Below are positions 9,119 to 18,153 of a stretch of 64,000 nt of DNA, piece after piece (position 1 is the stretch's first letter; each line of letters starts with the position of its first letter). The stretch comes from Lactiplantibacillus plajomi. GTDB lineage: Bacteria; Bacillota; Bacilli; Lactobacillales; Lactobacillaceae. Where the stretch lies: assembly GCF_005405405.1 (NCBI RefSeq), contig NZ_BJDZ01000008.1, positions 53,257 through 117,256 on the forward strand, in the 5' to 3' direction. Below the pieces are notes generated by a model. It did no database searches. It saw only the letters and a list, made by a program, of their open reading frames with translations, and had not been told where the DNA came from. A program made the position numbers and the translations under genes.

Positions 9119-9745
9119 ATGTTTGCCATCGTCGATTACGATACCGGGAATACCCGTAATTTAAAAAAAGCCTTTGATTACTTGCAAGTCCCGACGACCC
9201 TGACCGCTGACCCGGCGCTCCTAGCGCGGGCTGACGCGGTAGTCCTGCCAGGCGTGGGGGCCTTTGCCGCGGCGATGGCCGCGTTGCGCGAACGCGCGCT
9301 GGTCGCTCCGCTTCAGCAATTGGCCCGACAAGGCAAACCGATGCTTGGCATTTGCCTGGGCATGCAACTGCTATTTGAGAGTAGTGACGAGTACGGTCCG
9401 CACCCCGGTTTGGGGTTGCTGCGTGGCAACGTGGCGGCGCTGCCGACCGACTTGGGCGTGAAGGTGCCACAAATGGGCTGGAATCAAAATCAGCTTCAAC
9501 GCAGCGGTAGTCCGTTTAGTGCCATCGACGGGGCCTTTACCTACTTTGTTCATTCCTACTACGCGGATTGTCCGCGCCAGGAAGTCGTGGCAACCGTCGA
9601 ACACGGCGTGACGGTTCCCAGCATCGTACAGCAAGCTAACGTCGTCGGCATGCAGTTCCACCCGGAAAAGAGTGGCCGGGTCGGGCTCGCCCAGTTAGCA
9701 ACTTTTAAGGATATGGTGAGTGCAAATGATTTTTCCAGCAATTGA
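9119..9745 (+). CDS. hisH: Imidazole glycerol phosphate synthase, glutaminase subunit
   Basis: A class I glutamine amidotransferase of 208 residues. The catalytic triad is visible as Cys in LGICLGMQLLFE, His in VGMQFHPEKSG, and the nearby Glu. It supplies ammonia to HisF through the subunit interface. Its ATG directly follows the hisB stop, and its last 20 bases overlap hisA. Confidence 0.95.
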   Translation: MFAIVDYDTGNTRNLKKAFDYLQVPTTLTADPALLARADAVVLPGVGAFAAAMAALRERALVAPLQQLARQGKPMLGICLGMQLLFESSDEYGPHPGLGLLRGNVAALPTDLGVKVPQMGWNQNQLQRSGSPFSAIDGAFTYFVHSYYADCPRQEVVATVEHGVTVPSIVQQANVVGMQFHPEKSGRVGLAQLATFKDMVSANDFSSN

Positions 9746-10442
9746 TTTAAAAGCCGGTCAAAGTGTCCGCCTTTATCAGGGCGACTTCGACCAGGCAACC
9801 CTAATTAACAATGATCCGGTCGAGCAAGCCAAGGCGGTCAACGCGGCCGGGCTCCACCAACTGCACGTGGTCGACCTCGACGGCGCTAAGGCCGGTCAAC
9901 CGGAGAACTTCGCGACGGTGGCGGCGATTCGGGCCGCCTTCGACGGGACCGTTGAAATCGGTGGTGGCATTCGTAGTCGGGAGCTGGCGGAACTTTACTT
10001 AAAGCTCGGTATCGACCGAATCATCCTCGGTTCGGTGGCGTTGAGTGACCCCACACTAGTCAAGCAACTACTGGCAACTTACGGTGGTGAGCGGATCGTC
10101 ATCGGCATTGATGGCCAAAACGGGCTGGTCGTGACGGATGGCTGGTTGAAGCAGTCGCAAGTCAAGATGAGCCAGTTAATGACCGAGATGTTGGCAGCGG
10201 GGGCCCGCCACTTCATCGTGACCGACGTCGCCCGCGACGGGACGTTGCAGGGCCCAAACGTTGGACTTTACAGCACGTTACTGGCCCAGTGCCCGCAGGC
10301 CAACCTAGTTGCCGGTGGTGGGGTCCGGACGTTAGCCGACGTCCAAACGTTACAGGCAATCGGCTGTCAAGACGTCATCATTGGTAAGGCGCTGGCGGCC
10401 GGAACCGTCACGCTTGAAGAATTAGCGGGGGTGGTCGGATGA
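9726..10442 (+). CDS. hisA: ProFAR isomerase HisA
   Basis: A (beta/alpha)8-barrel isomerase starting [16 protein letters not shown], the canonical N terminus carrying the catalytic Asp. A second catalytic Asp is in [17 protein letters not shown] use the ATG at 9726, since GGTGA lies 6 nt upstream, rather than the GTG two codons earlier. It converts ProFAR to PRFAR. Its stop overlaps the hisF start by 4 nt. Confidence 0.95.
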   Translation: MIFPAIDLKAGQSVRLYQGDFDQATLINNDPVEQAKAVNAAGLHQLHVVDLDGAKAGQPENFATVAAIRAAFDGTVEIGGGIRSRELAELYLKLGIDRIILGSVALSDPTLVKQLLATYGGERIVIGIDGQNGLVVTDGWLKQSQVKMSQLMTEMLAAGARHFIVTDVARDGTLQGPNVGLYSTLLAQCPQANLVAGGGVRTLADVQTLQAIGCQDVIIGKALAAGTVTLEELAGVVG

Positions 10443-11197
10443 TTGCAAAACGGATTATTCCGTGCTTGGACGTTGCCGACGGGCGGGTTAAAAAGGGCGT
10501 GCACTTCGTTAACCTAACCGACGTTGGTGATCCGGTTGCGATTGCGGCGGCTTACCAACAACAGGGAGCCGACGAACTGGTCTTCCTGGACATCGCCGCG
10601 ACCAACCAACACCGCCAGACGATGGCAGCGATGGTTGAGCAGGTGTCCGCCCAGGTTTTCATGCCGTTGACAATCGGCGGCGGGATTAGCAGTGTCGCTG
10701 ATATGCAACGAATTTTACGGGCCGGAGCTGACAAAACGGCCATTAATTCGGCGGCGGTTGCCAATCCGCAACTGATCCGGGCGGGCGCCGAGAAGTTCGG
10801 CAACCAGTGCATTGTGGTCGCCATTGATGCGGCGTGGGACGAAGACGCCCAGCTTTACCGGGTGTACACTCACGGCGGTCAGCAGGCTACCGAGCTGGAC
10901 GCAATTGCGTGGGCTAAACGGGCGGTTGAACTGGGCGCCGGCGAACTACTGGTGACCAGTATGGACCGTGACGGCACCAAGGACGGCTTTGACGAACGCT
11001 TGTACCAGGCGTTGGGCGCCGCGGTCAACGTGCCAATCATTGCGTCGGGTGGCGCCGGCAAGTTAGCCGATTTTACCAGTGTCTTTAAAAACACCCCGGT
11101 CGACGGGGCGTTAGCAGCCTCGGTCTTCCACTACGGTGAACTGACGGTGGCGGACGTTAAACGGGCGTTACGAACGGAAGGGGTCGTGGTACGATGA
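10439..11197 (+). CDS. hisF: Imidazole glycerol phosphate synthase, cyclase subunit
   Basis: A 252-residue barrel protein with the signature [19 protein letters not shown] and catalytic Asp residues in that block and in [15 protein letters not shown]. Together with HisH it makes IGP and AICAR from PRFAR. It overlaps hisA upstream and hisI downstream by ATGA junctions, indicating translational coupling through this stretch of the operon. Confidence 0.96.
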   Translation: MIAKRIIPCLDVADGRVKKGVHFVNLTDVGDPVAIAAAYQQQGADELVFLDIAATNQHRQTMAAMVEQVSAQVFMPLTIGGGISSVADMQRILRAGADKTAINSAAVANPQLIRAGAEKFGNQCIVVAIDAAWDEDAQLYRVYTHGGQQATELDAIAWAKRAVELGAGELLVTSMDRDGTKDGFDERLYQALGAAVNVPIIASGGAGKLADFTSVFKNTPVDGALAASVFHYGELTVADVKRALRTEGVVVR

Positions 11198-11505
11198 AAC
11201 CCGATTTTGATCAGGGCAACGGCCTATTAACGACGGTGGTCACCGATGCTGATACCAAGGACGTGCTAATGGTGGCGTGGATGAACGCCGAAAGTTACCG
11301 GCGAACGTTAACGAGTGGTCAGACCTGGTTCTGGTCACGGTCGCGCCAGGAGTTATGGCATAAGGGGGCCATGAGCGGTAACGTTCAGGACGTCATCGCG
11401 ATGACCCTAGATTGTGATCAGGATACGCTGCTGGTCAGCGTGCACCCCCACGGTCCGGCTTGTCATACCGGTCACCAAAGTTGTTTTTTCAATCCAATTA
11501 AATGA
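11194..11505 (+). CDS. hisI: Phosphoribosyl-AMP cyclohydrolase
   Basis: A 103-residue monofunctional HisI. The motifs [25 protein letters not shown] and the Cys-containing [12 protein letters not shown] match the zinc/magnesium-binding hydrolase. It opens the adenine ring of phosphoribosyl-AMP. HisE is a separate downstream gene, not fused as in enteric bacteria. Confidence 0.95.
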   Translation: MKPDFDQGNGLLTTVVTDADTKDVLMVAWMNAESYRRTLTSGQTWFWSRSRQELWHKGAMSGNVQDVIAMTLDCDQDTLLVSVHPHGPACHTGHQSCFFNPIK

Positions 11506-11519
11506 AAGTGGGTCATACA

Positions 11520-11840
11520 ATGCAAAATATGGAAGAACTATACGAAATGATTGCGGAACGCCAAAAGAACCCGAAGAAGGGCTCCTATACCGATTACCTA
11601 TTTACTAAGGGACTCGATAAAATCTTGAAAAAGGTCGGTGAGGAATCGACCGAAGTTATCGTGGCGGCTAAGAACCCCGGTGACGATGAATTAGTTTACG
11701 AAACCGCCGATTTGTTGTACCACGTCTTGGTGTTACTAGTTGAACGTGGGGTCAGCTTTGACCAGATTAAGACCGAGCTCGCTAAACGTGAGGGTAAGAT
11801 GAGTGATTACAAGGATCGCCCGGAAATTAAGAACTTATAG
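11520..11840 (+). CDS. hisE: Phosphoribosyl-ATP pyrophosphatase
   Basis: A small all-alpha NTP pyrophosphohydrolase (MazG-like) with [12 protein letters not shown] and the [13 protein letters not shown] helix carrying the metal-binding acidic residues. I choose the ATG at 11520 ([11 protein letters not shown]), preceded by AAAGTGGG with a 7-nt gap. An ATG at 11502 that overlaps the hisI stop (ATGA) is a real alternative adding six residues. It hydrolyses phosphoribosyl-ATP, the second pathway step. Confidence 0.92.
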   Translation: MQNMEELYEMIAERQKNPKKGSYTDYLFTKGLDKILKKVGEESTEVIVAAKNPGDDELVYETADLLYHVLVLLVERGVSFDQIKTELAKREGKMSDYKDRPEIKNL

Positions 11841-11851
11841 GAGGGACGCCC

Positions 11852-12922
11852 ATGAAGGCCAGTGTCAAAAATTTAAAACCATACGTGCCGGAGCAGCCGC
11901 TGGCAAGTTTGCAACGCGAACTCGGGTTACCAAAACTAGTCCGTTTGTCGGCGAACGAAAATCCCTACGGTAGTTCGCCGCAAGTCAAAGCGGCCATTCA
12001 AGCCTGGGACTTCGACCAGGCGAACCGTTATCCGGATGCCGATGCCCGTGCGTTGCGGTCCGCGGTAGCCGCCAAAGAGGGGGTCGGACCCGAGCAGCTG
12101 GTCTTTAGCGTTGGCCTGGACGAAATGATCGTGATGGTTTCGCGGACGTTTCTGGCACCGGGCGACGCGGTGTTGGTTTCCGGGCCGACCTTTTCAGAAT
12201 ACGGGTTGCACGCCCAAATTGAGGGCGCTTCGTTGGTGACCGTCCCGACGCTTGCCAATGATCACGTGGATTTTCAGGCCATGGCGGCCGCGTTAACCCC
12301 GCAAGTTAAAATGGTTTGGCTGTGTAACCCGAATAACCCAACCGGTACGGTGGAGTCGTTGGCGGACATTGAGGCCTTTATTCAGCAGGTCCCCACGGAT
12401 ACGATGGTCATGATCGATGAAGCCTACTTGGACTTTGCGCCGAACGCCGCCGCGTTAACGGCAATGCAACTACCGACACGCTACGCCAACGTGGTCGTGA
12501 TGCGGACCTTTTCCAAGGCGTACGGCCTCGCTAATTTCCGCATCGGCTACGCGGTCTTTGCGCCCAAGTTAGCGCCAACCATGCAGGCGGTGCGTTTGCC
12601 GTATAACGTCAATTCACTGACCCAGGTGGCGGCGTTGGCCGCGTTAAATGACCAGCAATTTTTACAAACCACTGTCAGTCAAAACGCGCAGCAGCGCGCC
12701 AACTGGTTAGCGTACCTGGCGAAGAACGGCTATCAATTTGATGACTCGGCCGCCAACTTTATCTTCTTTGCTCACCCGCGGGCGGCCGAACTGGCCGAAT
12801 ATTTGCGCCAACATGGTTACCTGATTCGGACCGGGTTACGGCCCGGTTGGTTACGCTTGACGGTCGGGACGGCCGTCAAGCGTAACCAACCGGGCGATAC
12901 AACGATTAATGACCGCGTTTAA
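11852..12922 (+). CDS. hisC: Histidinol-phosphate aminotransferase
   Basis: A 356-residue fold-type I PLP enzyme. The cofactor-binding NPNNPTGT block and the Schiff-base lysine in MRTFSKAYGLANFRIGY are both present. It transaminates imidazole acetol phosphate. The C terminus is unusual: after WLRLTVGT the residues AVKRNQPG are encoded by an exact inverted copy of the preceding coding DNA (arms 12841-12863 and 12873-12895). Overall length is near normal, so the change affects only the tail. Last gene of the operon, followed by the 12955-12989 terminator. Confidence 0.93.
   Translation: MKASVKNLKPYVPEQPLASLQRELGLPKLVRLSANENPYGSSPQVKAAIQAWDFDQANRYPDADARALRSAVAAKEGVGPEQLVFSVGLDEMIVMVSRTFLAPGDAVLVSGPTFSEYGLHAQIEGASLVTVPTLANDHVDFQAMAAALTPQVKMVWLCNPNNPTGTVESLADIEAFIQQVPTDTMVMIDEAYLDFAPNAAALTAMQLPTRYANVVVMRTFSKAYGLANFRIGYAVFAPKLAPTMQAVRLPYNVNSLTQVAALAALNDQQFLQTTVSQNAQQRANWLAYLAKNGYQFDDSAANFIFFAHPRAAELAEYLRQHGYLIRTGLRPGWLRLTVGTAVKRNQPGDTTINDRV
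12841..12895. repeat. 23-bp perfect inverted repeat in the 3' end of hisC
   Basis: Arms 12841-12863 and 12873-12895 are exact reverse complements around a 9-nt loop. No T tract follows, so it is not a typical terminator. It falls within coding sequence and sets the last residues of HisC. Confidence 0.9.
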
Positions 12923-12954
12923 GTAAAATAATGAAATTTGTGAAATAAAATGAT

Positions 12955-12989
12955 AAGGGTCATTCGAGTTTGCGAATGATCCTTTTTGT
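12955..12989 (+). terminator. Terminator of the his operon
   Basis: A 12-bp stem with one G-T pair (AAGGGTCATTCG with CGAATGATCCTT), a short loop and a T-rich tail. It lies about 30 nt after the hisC stop. Confidence 0.85.
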
Positions 12990-13167
12990 TTGACGGGGGT
13001 CAAAGCTTGGTATATCAATGATATTTTGGTCGGCACACGGGTGGCACTAATGACGCGTCGTGAAAAAAAGAATTATTTGTGAAAATAATATTTAATTGAC
13101 CAAAAAGCGACCAATAACCGGTATATTATATAGTAGAGTTTGATACCGAAAAGAAAGAGGTGATCAC

Positions 13168-13923
13168 GTGTTACACTTACTCGCACAATTATACGGGCCC
13201 TTCTTCAGTGCGACTAACTGGGGCAATGTGATTACGTCCGCAAATGACTGGTTAATCATCTTGTCATTGGCCGTAATCGAATGTTTACTGTCGGTGGATA
13301 ATGCCGTGGTACTGGCGGCACAAACCCAAAGCCTAGATACCGAGATTGAAAAGGAGAAGTCGTTGTTCTACGGCCTTTGGGGGGCATACTTATTCCGTTT
13401 CATTATTATCGGGATCGGAACCTACATGATTGGTTTTTGGGAGATCAAGGTTCTGGGAGCCGGATACTTATTTTACTTAGTCGTACGGTTCTTTATGGAT
13501 CCGCACGTACCAACCGCCGATTCCGGTAAGCCGAAAAAGACCCGCCGGCTATTCGGCATGAGCAAGTTTTGGTCGGTTGTTTGCCAAATCGAGCTGATGG
13601 ACATCGTCTTTTCAGTCGATTCAGTGTTAGCGTCACTGGCAATTTCGGAAAATCCGGTGATTGTTTTAATCGGTGGGATGATTGGGATTGCTTGCATGCG
13701 GGGAATCGCTGAGTTTATTATGAAGTTAATGGAAAAGATTCCCGAATTGGAAACGATGGCTTACTGCTTGATCGTTGTCATCGCCTTTAAGCTGTTCCTT
13801 TCAATTCCGATGATTGATATTGAAATTCCCGCGACCGCCTTTGCCGGCATCGTGCTGGCGGCCTTCATCATCACGATGGTCGTCCACTTCTGGCGTCGGC
13901 GGCGGGCACACGAGCAAAATTAA
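13168..13923 (+). CDS. TerC family membrane protein
   Basis: A 251-residue protein with about seven membrane helices. It carries the two TerC signatures: LSVDNAVVLAAQTQ in the first half and VFSVDSVLASLAI in the second. TerC/YceF-type proteins export manganese or metallate proteins during secretion in Firmicutes. The start is GTG at 13168, supported by AGAGGTGATC at 13155-13164, an excellent match to the 16S tail. A dehydrogenase gene follows 20 bp later and may be cotranscribed. Confidence 0.88.
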   Translation: MLHLLAQLYGPFFSATNWGNVITSANDWLIILSLAVIECLLSVDNAVVLAAQTQSLDTEIEKEKSLFYGLWGAYLFRFIIIGIGTYMIGFWEIKVLGAGYLFYLVVRFFMDPHVPTADSGKPKKTRRLFGMSKFWSVVCQIELMDIVFSVDSVLASLAISENPVIVLIGGMIGIACMRGIAEFIMKLMEKIPELETMAYCLIVVIAFKLFLSIPMIDIEIPATAFAGIVLAAFIITMVVHFWRRRRAHEQN

Positions 13924-13943
13924 CATGGAAAGGTGTCGATAGC

Positions 13944-14801
13944 ATGAGAATTGGTTGGATTGGAACGGGTGTCATGGGCGCTGCCATGGCGCAACATTTA
14001 ATGACAGCGGGGCACCAGTTAGTGGTTTATAACCGCACGAAGGCCAAAACGGACGGCTTAGTTGCCAACGGGGCGACCTGGGCGGCTGATCCGCAGGCCG
14101 TTGCGCAGCAAAGTGACGTCGTCTTTACGATGGTCGGCTTTCCAAAAGACGTGGAAGAAGTCTACTTTGGTGAACACGGTATTTTTAAGGGCTTAGCTGA
14201 AGGTAAGACGGTCATCGACATGACGACGAGTCAACCGAAGTTAGCGGCTAAGATTGCGGCTTACGCCGAAGAACACGGCCGCCATGCCTTGGACGCCCCA
14301 GTTTCGGGTGGCGACATCGGGGCCAAGAACGCGACGCTGACGATCATGGTCGGTGGTGACGACGCCACGTACGCGGCAATGTTGCCACTGTTGAACGTTT
14401 TGGGCCATAAGGTCAACCACTTCGGTGCGGCTGGCACTGGTCAACACGCCAAGATGGCCAATCAGATTATGATTGCGGGCACGATGACCGGGCTGACGGA
14501 AATGTTGTTATACACCAAGGCGGCCGGGCTGGATCCCGAAAAGGTACTCGCGACGCTTTCAAGCGGTGGTGCCGATAACTGGAGTATGGATAACTACGTC
14601 CCGCGGATTTTAAAGGACGACTACACGCCGGGGTTCTTTGCCCGCCACTTCTTAAAGGACTTACGAATCGCGCTCAGTGAGGCCGATTCCATGGGGCTCG
14701 ACCTCGTTGCCACGGCTCAGGCCAAGCGCTTATACGAAGTGATGGTCGACGTTAAGGGCTTAGGCGACCAGGGGACCCAGGGGCTCATCAATATTTACTA
14801 A
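13944..14801 (+). CDS. 3-hydroxyisobutyrate/beta-hydroxyacid dehydrogenase family protein
   Basis: A 285-residue protein with an N-terminal Rossmann fold (MRIGWIGTGVMGAAMAQHL) and the substrate-binding DAPVSGGDIGAKNATLTIMVGG block. The catalytic lysine is expected in QHAKMANQIMIAG. It belongs to the family of 3-hydroxyisobutyrate, tartronate-semialdehyde and related reductases. The exact substrate cannot be read from the sequence. It follows the TerC gene by 20 bp and is closed by the 14815-14846 terminator. Confidence 0.85.
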   Translation: MRIGWIGTGVMGAAMAQHLMTAGHQLVVYNRTKAKTDGLVANGATWAADPQAVAQQSDVVFTMVGFPKDVEEVYFGEHGIFKGLAEGKTVIDMTTSQPKLAAKIAAYAEEHGRHALDAPVSGGDIGAKNATLTIMVGGDDATYAAMLPLLNVLGHKVNHFGAAGTGQHAKMANQIMIAGTMTGLTEMLLYTKAAGLDPEKVLATLSSGGADNWSMDNYVPRILKDDYTPGFFARHFLKDLRIALSEADSMGLDLVATAQAKRLYEVMVDVKGLGDQGTQGLINIY

Positions 14802-14814
14802 GTACTACTAACAT

Positions 14815-14846
14815 GACCTTATCCTGTTTGGGATAGGGTCTTTTTT
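14815..14846 (+). terminator. Intrinsic terminator
   Basis: A 10-bp stem (GACCTTATCC with GGATAGGGTC, one G-T pair) and a 6-nt loop, followed by six Ts. Confidence 0.85.
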
Positions 14847-14883
14847 GTCCGCTAATATTACGACTGTCACGATAAGCAAAAAA

Positions 14884-14916
14884 AGCGCTGCCAAGCCAAT
14901 TAGGTTTGACAGCGCT
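14884..14916 (-). terminator. Intrinsic terminator of the NADH oxidase gene
   Basis: AGCGCTGCCAAGCC pairs with GGTTTGACAGCGCT around a 5-nt loop. A run of seven As on the plus strand (14878-14884) gives the U tract for leftward transcription. Confidence 0.85.
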
Positions 14917-14945
14917 AGGTTTTAGTATGTCGAGATTAACTTAAA

Positions 14946-16301
14946 TTAATTTAAACTGGCAACGGCCTTTTGAGCGGCAACGTTGATGATGTTCCAAGGC
15001 CGGTCGAAACCAGGCTGGAAGAAGAAGTCAGCGTATGCGAGGTCGGCCACCGTCATCTTGGCTTGGATTGCAACCGAGATGGCGTTGATGTTGGCCGTGA
15101 CGTCCGCCTTGGACATGATTTGAGCACCTAAGACGCGCCCGTCCGTCGGGTCAAAGGTCAACTTGAACCAAACCTTAGTGTTGCCGTCGGATTCGGGCAC
15201 GAAGGCTGGCCGCATTGTATCGGTCACCATGACCGACGCGCTCTTAACGCCCAACTTGGCACTGGTACCTTCCTTAACACCGGTTGAAGCAAAGTGGTAG
15301 TCGAAGACGGAAAGGGCGGAGGACCCGGAAACCGGGATCATTGGTAAATCGTTGCCCAGTAGGTTTTGAGCGGCGATGCGTCCTTGACGACGGGCCACCG
15401 TTGCTAACGCGATCCGGTTCAACTTATCAGTTGGCGCAAATGGGACTAAGGTTGCGTCCCCAACGGCGTAAATGTCGGGTTGGCTGGTTTGCAGGTGGTC
15501 GTTGATCTTGATCAGACCGTGGTCGTCGAGGTCAACAACGTCTTTCAAGAAGCCGGTTGCTGGTCGAATCCCAGCGGCGGAGACCACTAAGTCGGCGGCG
15601 TATTCGCCTTGGTCGGTCACCACTTTGGTCACCACGCCGTTTTCACCTTCAAAGGACTTGATCCCTTGACCAACGGCTGGATAAATATCGTGCGCCTTCA
15701 TCGTGTCCGTCAAAATATCGGTGAATTCTTGGTCGAGGTAGAGGCTTAATAAGCGTGGCAACATGTCGATGACGGTGACGTGCTTGCCGGCCTTAGCAAA
15801 GACTTCGGCGGCTTCAATACCGATGTATCCGGAACCGATAACGACAACGTTCTTAACGTCCGGATCAACCGTCTTAGCCTTTAACTTGATGGCCCAGTCG
15901 CGACCGCGCATCGCGTAAATGTTCTTCAAGTCGTGTCCGGGTACTGGCAAGATGTTTGGTACGGCACCAACACTTAAGACCAGCTTATCGTAACTTTCAT
16001 CGCGTTCCTGACCGCTGGCGTGATCAATGACGTGTACGGAGTGGTTGTCGGCGTCGACCTTGGCGACTTCGGAATTCAGGAAGACGTGAACCCCTTGCGC
16101 CTGCATGCCAGCTGGGGTCGCGTAGCTGACGTTGTTGACGTCCTTAACGACACCTTCTAAGTATAATTGCATCCCGCAGGATAGGAAGGACAGGAAATCG
16201 CCCTTTTCGTACCACTGGATTTCAGTATCCGGTTGCGCGGCTAAAATACCACGAACTGTTTCATAACCACCATGGGAAGAACCAACGACAATAACTTTCA
16301 T
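14946..16301 (-). CDS. FAD-dependent NADH oxidase / NADH peroxidase
   Basis: A 451-residue flavoprotein of the NADH oxidase/NADH peroxidase/CoA-disulfide reductase family. The N-terminal FAD fold starts [14 protein letters not shown], and the single redox cysteine lies in SFLSCGMQ near residue 42. An NAD-binding fold ([17 protein letters not shown]) and the second FAD motif ([12 protein letters not shown]) follow. It reduces oxygen or peroxide to water with NADH; the sequence does not separate oxidase from peroxidase. GGAGG precedes the ATG. The Per-box-like operator at 16326-16340 suggests peroxide control. Confidence 0.88.
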   Translation of the reverse strand: MKVIVVGSSHGGYETVRGILAAQPDTEIQWYEKGDFLSFLSCGMQLYLEGVVKDVNNVSYATPAGMQAQGVHVFLNSEVAKVDADNHSVHVIDHASGQERDESYDKLVLSVGAVPNILPVPGHDLKNIYAMRGRDWAIKLKAKTVDPDVKNVVVIGSGYIGIEAAEVFAKAGKHVTVIDMLPRLLSLYLDQEFTDILTDTMKAHDIYPAVGQGIKSFEGENGVVTKVVTDQGEYAADLVVSAAGIRPATGFLKDVVDLDDHGLIKINDHLQTSQPDIYAVGDATLVPFAPTDKLNRIALATVARRQGRIAAQNLLGNDLPMIPVSGSSALSVFDYHFASTGVKEGTSAKLGVKSASVMVTDTMRPAFVPESDGNTKVWFKLTFDPTDGRVLGAQIMSKADVTANINAISVAIQAKMTVADLAYADFFFQPGFDRPWNIINVAAQKAVASLN

Positions 16302-16325
16302 TATGATGAACCTCCAATAATTAGT

Positions 16326-16340
16326 TTAGAATTATTCTAA
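16326..16340. promoter_or_regulatory. Per-box-like operator
   Basis: TTAGAATTATTCTAA is a perfect 7-1-7 inverted repeat. It matches the PerR/Fur-family box TTATAATNATTATAA at 13 of 15 positions, the two changes being symmetric. It lies between the -10 element and the NADH oxidase start, a repressing position. Confidence 0.65.
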
Positions 16341-16344
16341 TTTG

Positions 16345-16373
16345 AATATAACACTGAATCAGGACGTGTGCAA
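16345..16373 (-). promoter_or_regulatory. Promoter of the NADH oxidase gene
   Basis: On the minus strand, TTGCAC (16368-16373), a 17-bp spacer, then TATATT (16345-16350). Confidence 0.65.
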
Positions 16374-16430
16374 TTAAAACGCTTACGGAATTGTTTGGCG
16401 TCCCTTAACTAAACCGTACCACCACGATAA

Positions 16431-16464
16431 AAAGCCTGTCAACCGCGATTAGTTGACAGGCTTT
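16431..16464. terminator. Terminator of the TrpX-like ABC operon
   Basis: A perfect 13-bp stem (AAAGCCTGTCAAC with GTTGACAGGCTTT) and an 8-nt loop just after the ATPase gene on the minus strand. Confidence 0.85.
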
Positions 16465-16475
16465 AGCGTTACTGA

Positions 16476-17258
16476 TTATTCGATGGTGTCGAAGAAACTG
16501 AGTAATTTTTCTTTCGTCAGGGCGGCTTTTTCGGCGCCGCGGACGTCGTACTTAATCTGCCCCTGGTCGAGGACGATCAACCGGTTGCCGTACTTCAAGG
16601 CGTCGTCCAAGTGGTGGGTGATCATCAGGCAGGTCAACTTTTCTTGGGTGACCCGCTGATTAGTTTGCGCCATCAGTTGCTCACTGGTTTTGGGATCGAG
16701 GGCGGCGGTGTGTTCGTCCAACAGCAGTAGGTCGGGGCGTTGCTCGGTTGCCATTAAGAAGCTTAAGGCCTGGCGTTGGCCACCGGAAAGGTTTTCGGTC
16801 GCGGTGTTCAGCCGGTCGGACAAGCCGTTATTATCCATTGACGCGGTTAACTGCTTGAAGTGCGCCATGTGCTGCTTTAAGTGTCGTAGCCGCAACGTCC
16901 GCCGTTTGCCACGTTGGCTGGCAAGGAGCAGGTTTTCGGCGACCGTCATCCGTGGCGCAGTCCCCATCTTCGGATCTTGGAAGACCCGGGCGAGAAAGGC
17001 GGTCCGCTTCTCCACGGAGAGGTGGGTAATGTCTTTCTCGCGCAGCTTGATTTGCCCACTAGCAACTGGTAATTCACCACTAATGGTGTTGAAAAGGGTC
17101 GACTTGCCGGCCCCGTTGGAACCCAGAACGGTAATAAAGTCACCATCGTAAATCGTTAAGTTGAGGTGCTTTAAAATCATCACTTCGTTCGGGGTGCCAC
17201 CGTTGACCTTGGTGACAATGTCGTTGAGTGCTAGTAACGGTTGGTTAGTTTTCGTCAT
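16476..17258 (-). CDS. ABC importer ATP-binding protein (TrpX-type system)
   Basis: A 260-residue ATPase with Walker A LGSNGAGKSTLF, signature LSGGQRQALSFLMA, Walker B DLLLLDEHTAALD and the switch histidine in CLMITHH. It is the third gene of a binding protein-permease-ATPase unit and overlaps the permease by 14 bp. Systems with this gene set and binding-protein family include TrpXYZ-like importers; the substrate here is not established. Confidence 0.88.
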   Translation of the reverse strand: MTKTNQPLLALNDIVTKVNGGTPNEVMILKHLNLTIYDGDFITVLGSNGAGKSTLFNTISGELPVASGQIKLREKDITHLSVEKRTAFLARVFQDPKMGTAPRMTVAENLLLASQRGKRRTLRLRHLKQHMAHFKQLTASMDNNGLSDRLNTATENLSGGQRQALSFLMATEQRPDLLLLDEHTAALDPKTSEQLMAQTNQRVTQEKLTCLMITHHLDDALKYGNRLIVLDQGQIKYDVRGAEKAALTKEKLLSFFDTIE

Positions 17259-18153
17259 AACGCGCCACTCCTTTCTTTAATACGTGGTTGAGGTGCAGGG
17301 CCTTGCTGAACTGTGGCAGCATTAAGCAGATGGCTAAGATCAACGCGGATAGTAGGTTCATGTCGTTGGTGTTGAAGCCGAGTTGTAAGACGAGTAAGCG
17401 CACGAACTGGTAAAGGATACTACCGAGGGTGACCGCAACGAGCCGCTGATTTAGCGTTAGTTCGCCGAAAACCACTTCGCCGATAATGATCGAAGCCAGG
17501 GCAATTACGATGATCCCGATTCCCATGCTGACGTCGGCGTAACCGTTGTTTTGGGCGATCAGGGCGCCACCGAGGCCAATGATACCGTTAGAAACCATCA
17601 GGCCCATCATGGTCATGTTATCGGTGTTGATCCCGATTGAACGCGCCATTTCGCGGTTGTCGCCGGTCACGATGAAGGCTTGGCCGAGGTTAGTTTGTAA
17701 GAAGACGATCAGTAAGACGGTAATGACGGTAATTACCACTAAGCCAATCAGCACGCTGTCAAAGTACTTCGGCAGGGTTTGCAGAAAATGGTTCGAGAAA
17801 ATCGTGGTCTTACCTAATAAGGAAACGTTGGAACTGCCGCCCATGATCCGTAAGTTGATTGAGAGGCAGGCGGTCATGACCAAAATTCCGGCTAACAGGA
17901 TCGGCACTTTGCCCTTGGTGTAGAGCAGCCCGGTCACTAACCCGGTGGCAGCGCCGGCCACGAAGGCTAATAACGACGCGGTCAGTGGACCAGCCCCGTG
18001 TGCAATGGCGGTGACCGCAACGGCGGCGCCTAACGGGAAGGTGCCTTCAACCGTCATGTCGGGGAAATCTAAAATGCGGAACGTTAGGAAGAGGGCGACC
18101 CCCAGTGTGGCCCACAACAGGCCTTGCCCGATACTAGATACGATCATACTCAT
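17245..18153 (-). CDS. ABC importer permease (TrpY-type, BPD_transp_2-like)
   Basis: A hydrophobic protein of 302 residues with eight or nine predicted membrane helices and a glycine-rich NGIIGLGGALIAQNNGYADVSMGIG stretch, shared with permeases of the branched-chain amino acid/purine nucleoside type. The start overlaps the binding-protein stop by 4 nt (ATGA). It forms the membrane channel of the importer. Confidence 0.87.
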   Translation of the reverse strand: MSMIVSSIGQGLLWATLGVALFLTFRILDFPDMTVEGTFPLGAAVAVTAIAHGAGPLTASLLAFVAGAATGLVTGLLYTKGKVPILLAGILVMTACLSINLRIMGGSSNVSLLGKTTIFSNHFLQTLPKYFDSVLIGLVVITVITVLLIVFLQTNLGQAFIVTGDNREMARSIGINTDNMTMMGLMVSNGIIGLGGALIAQNNGYADVSMGIGIIVIALASIIIGEVVFGELTLNQRLVAVTLGSILYQFVRLLVLQLGFNTNDMNLLSALILAICLMLPQFSKALHLNHVLKKGVARYDEN

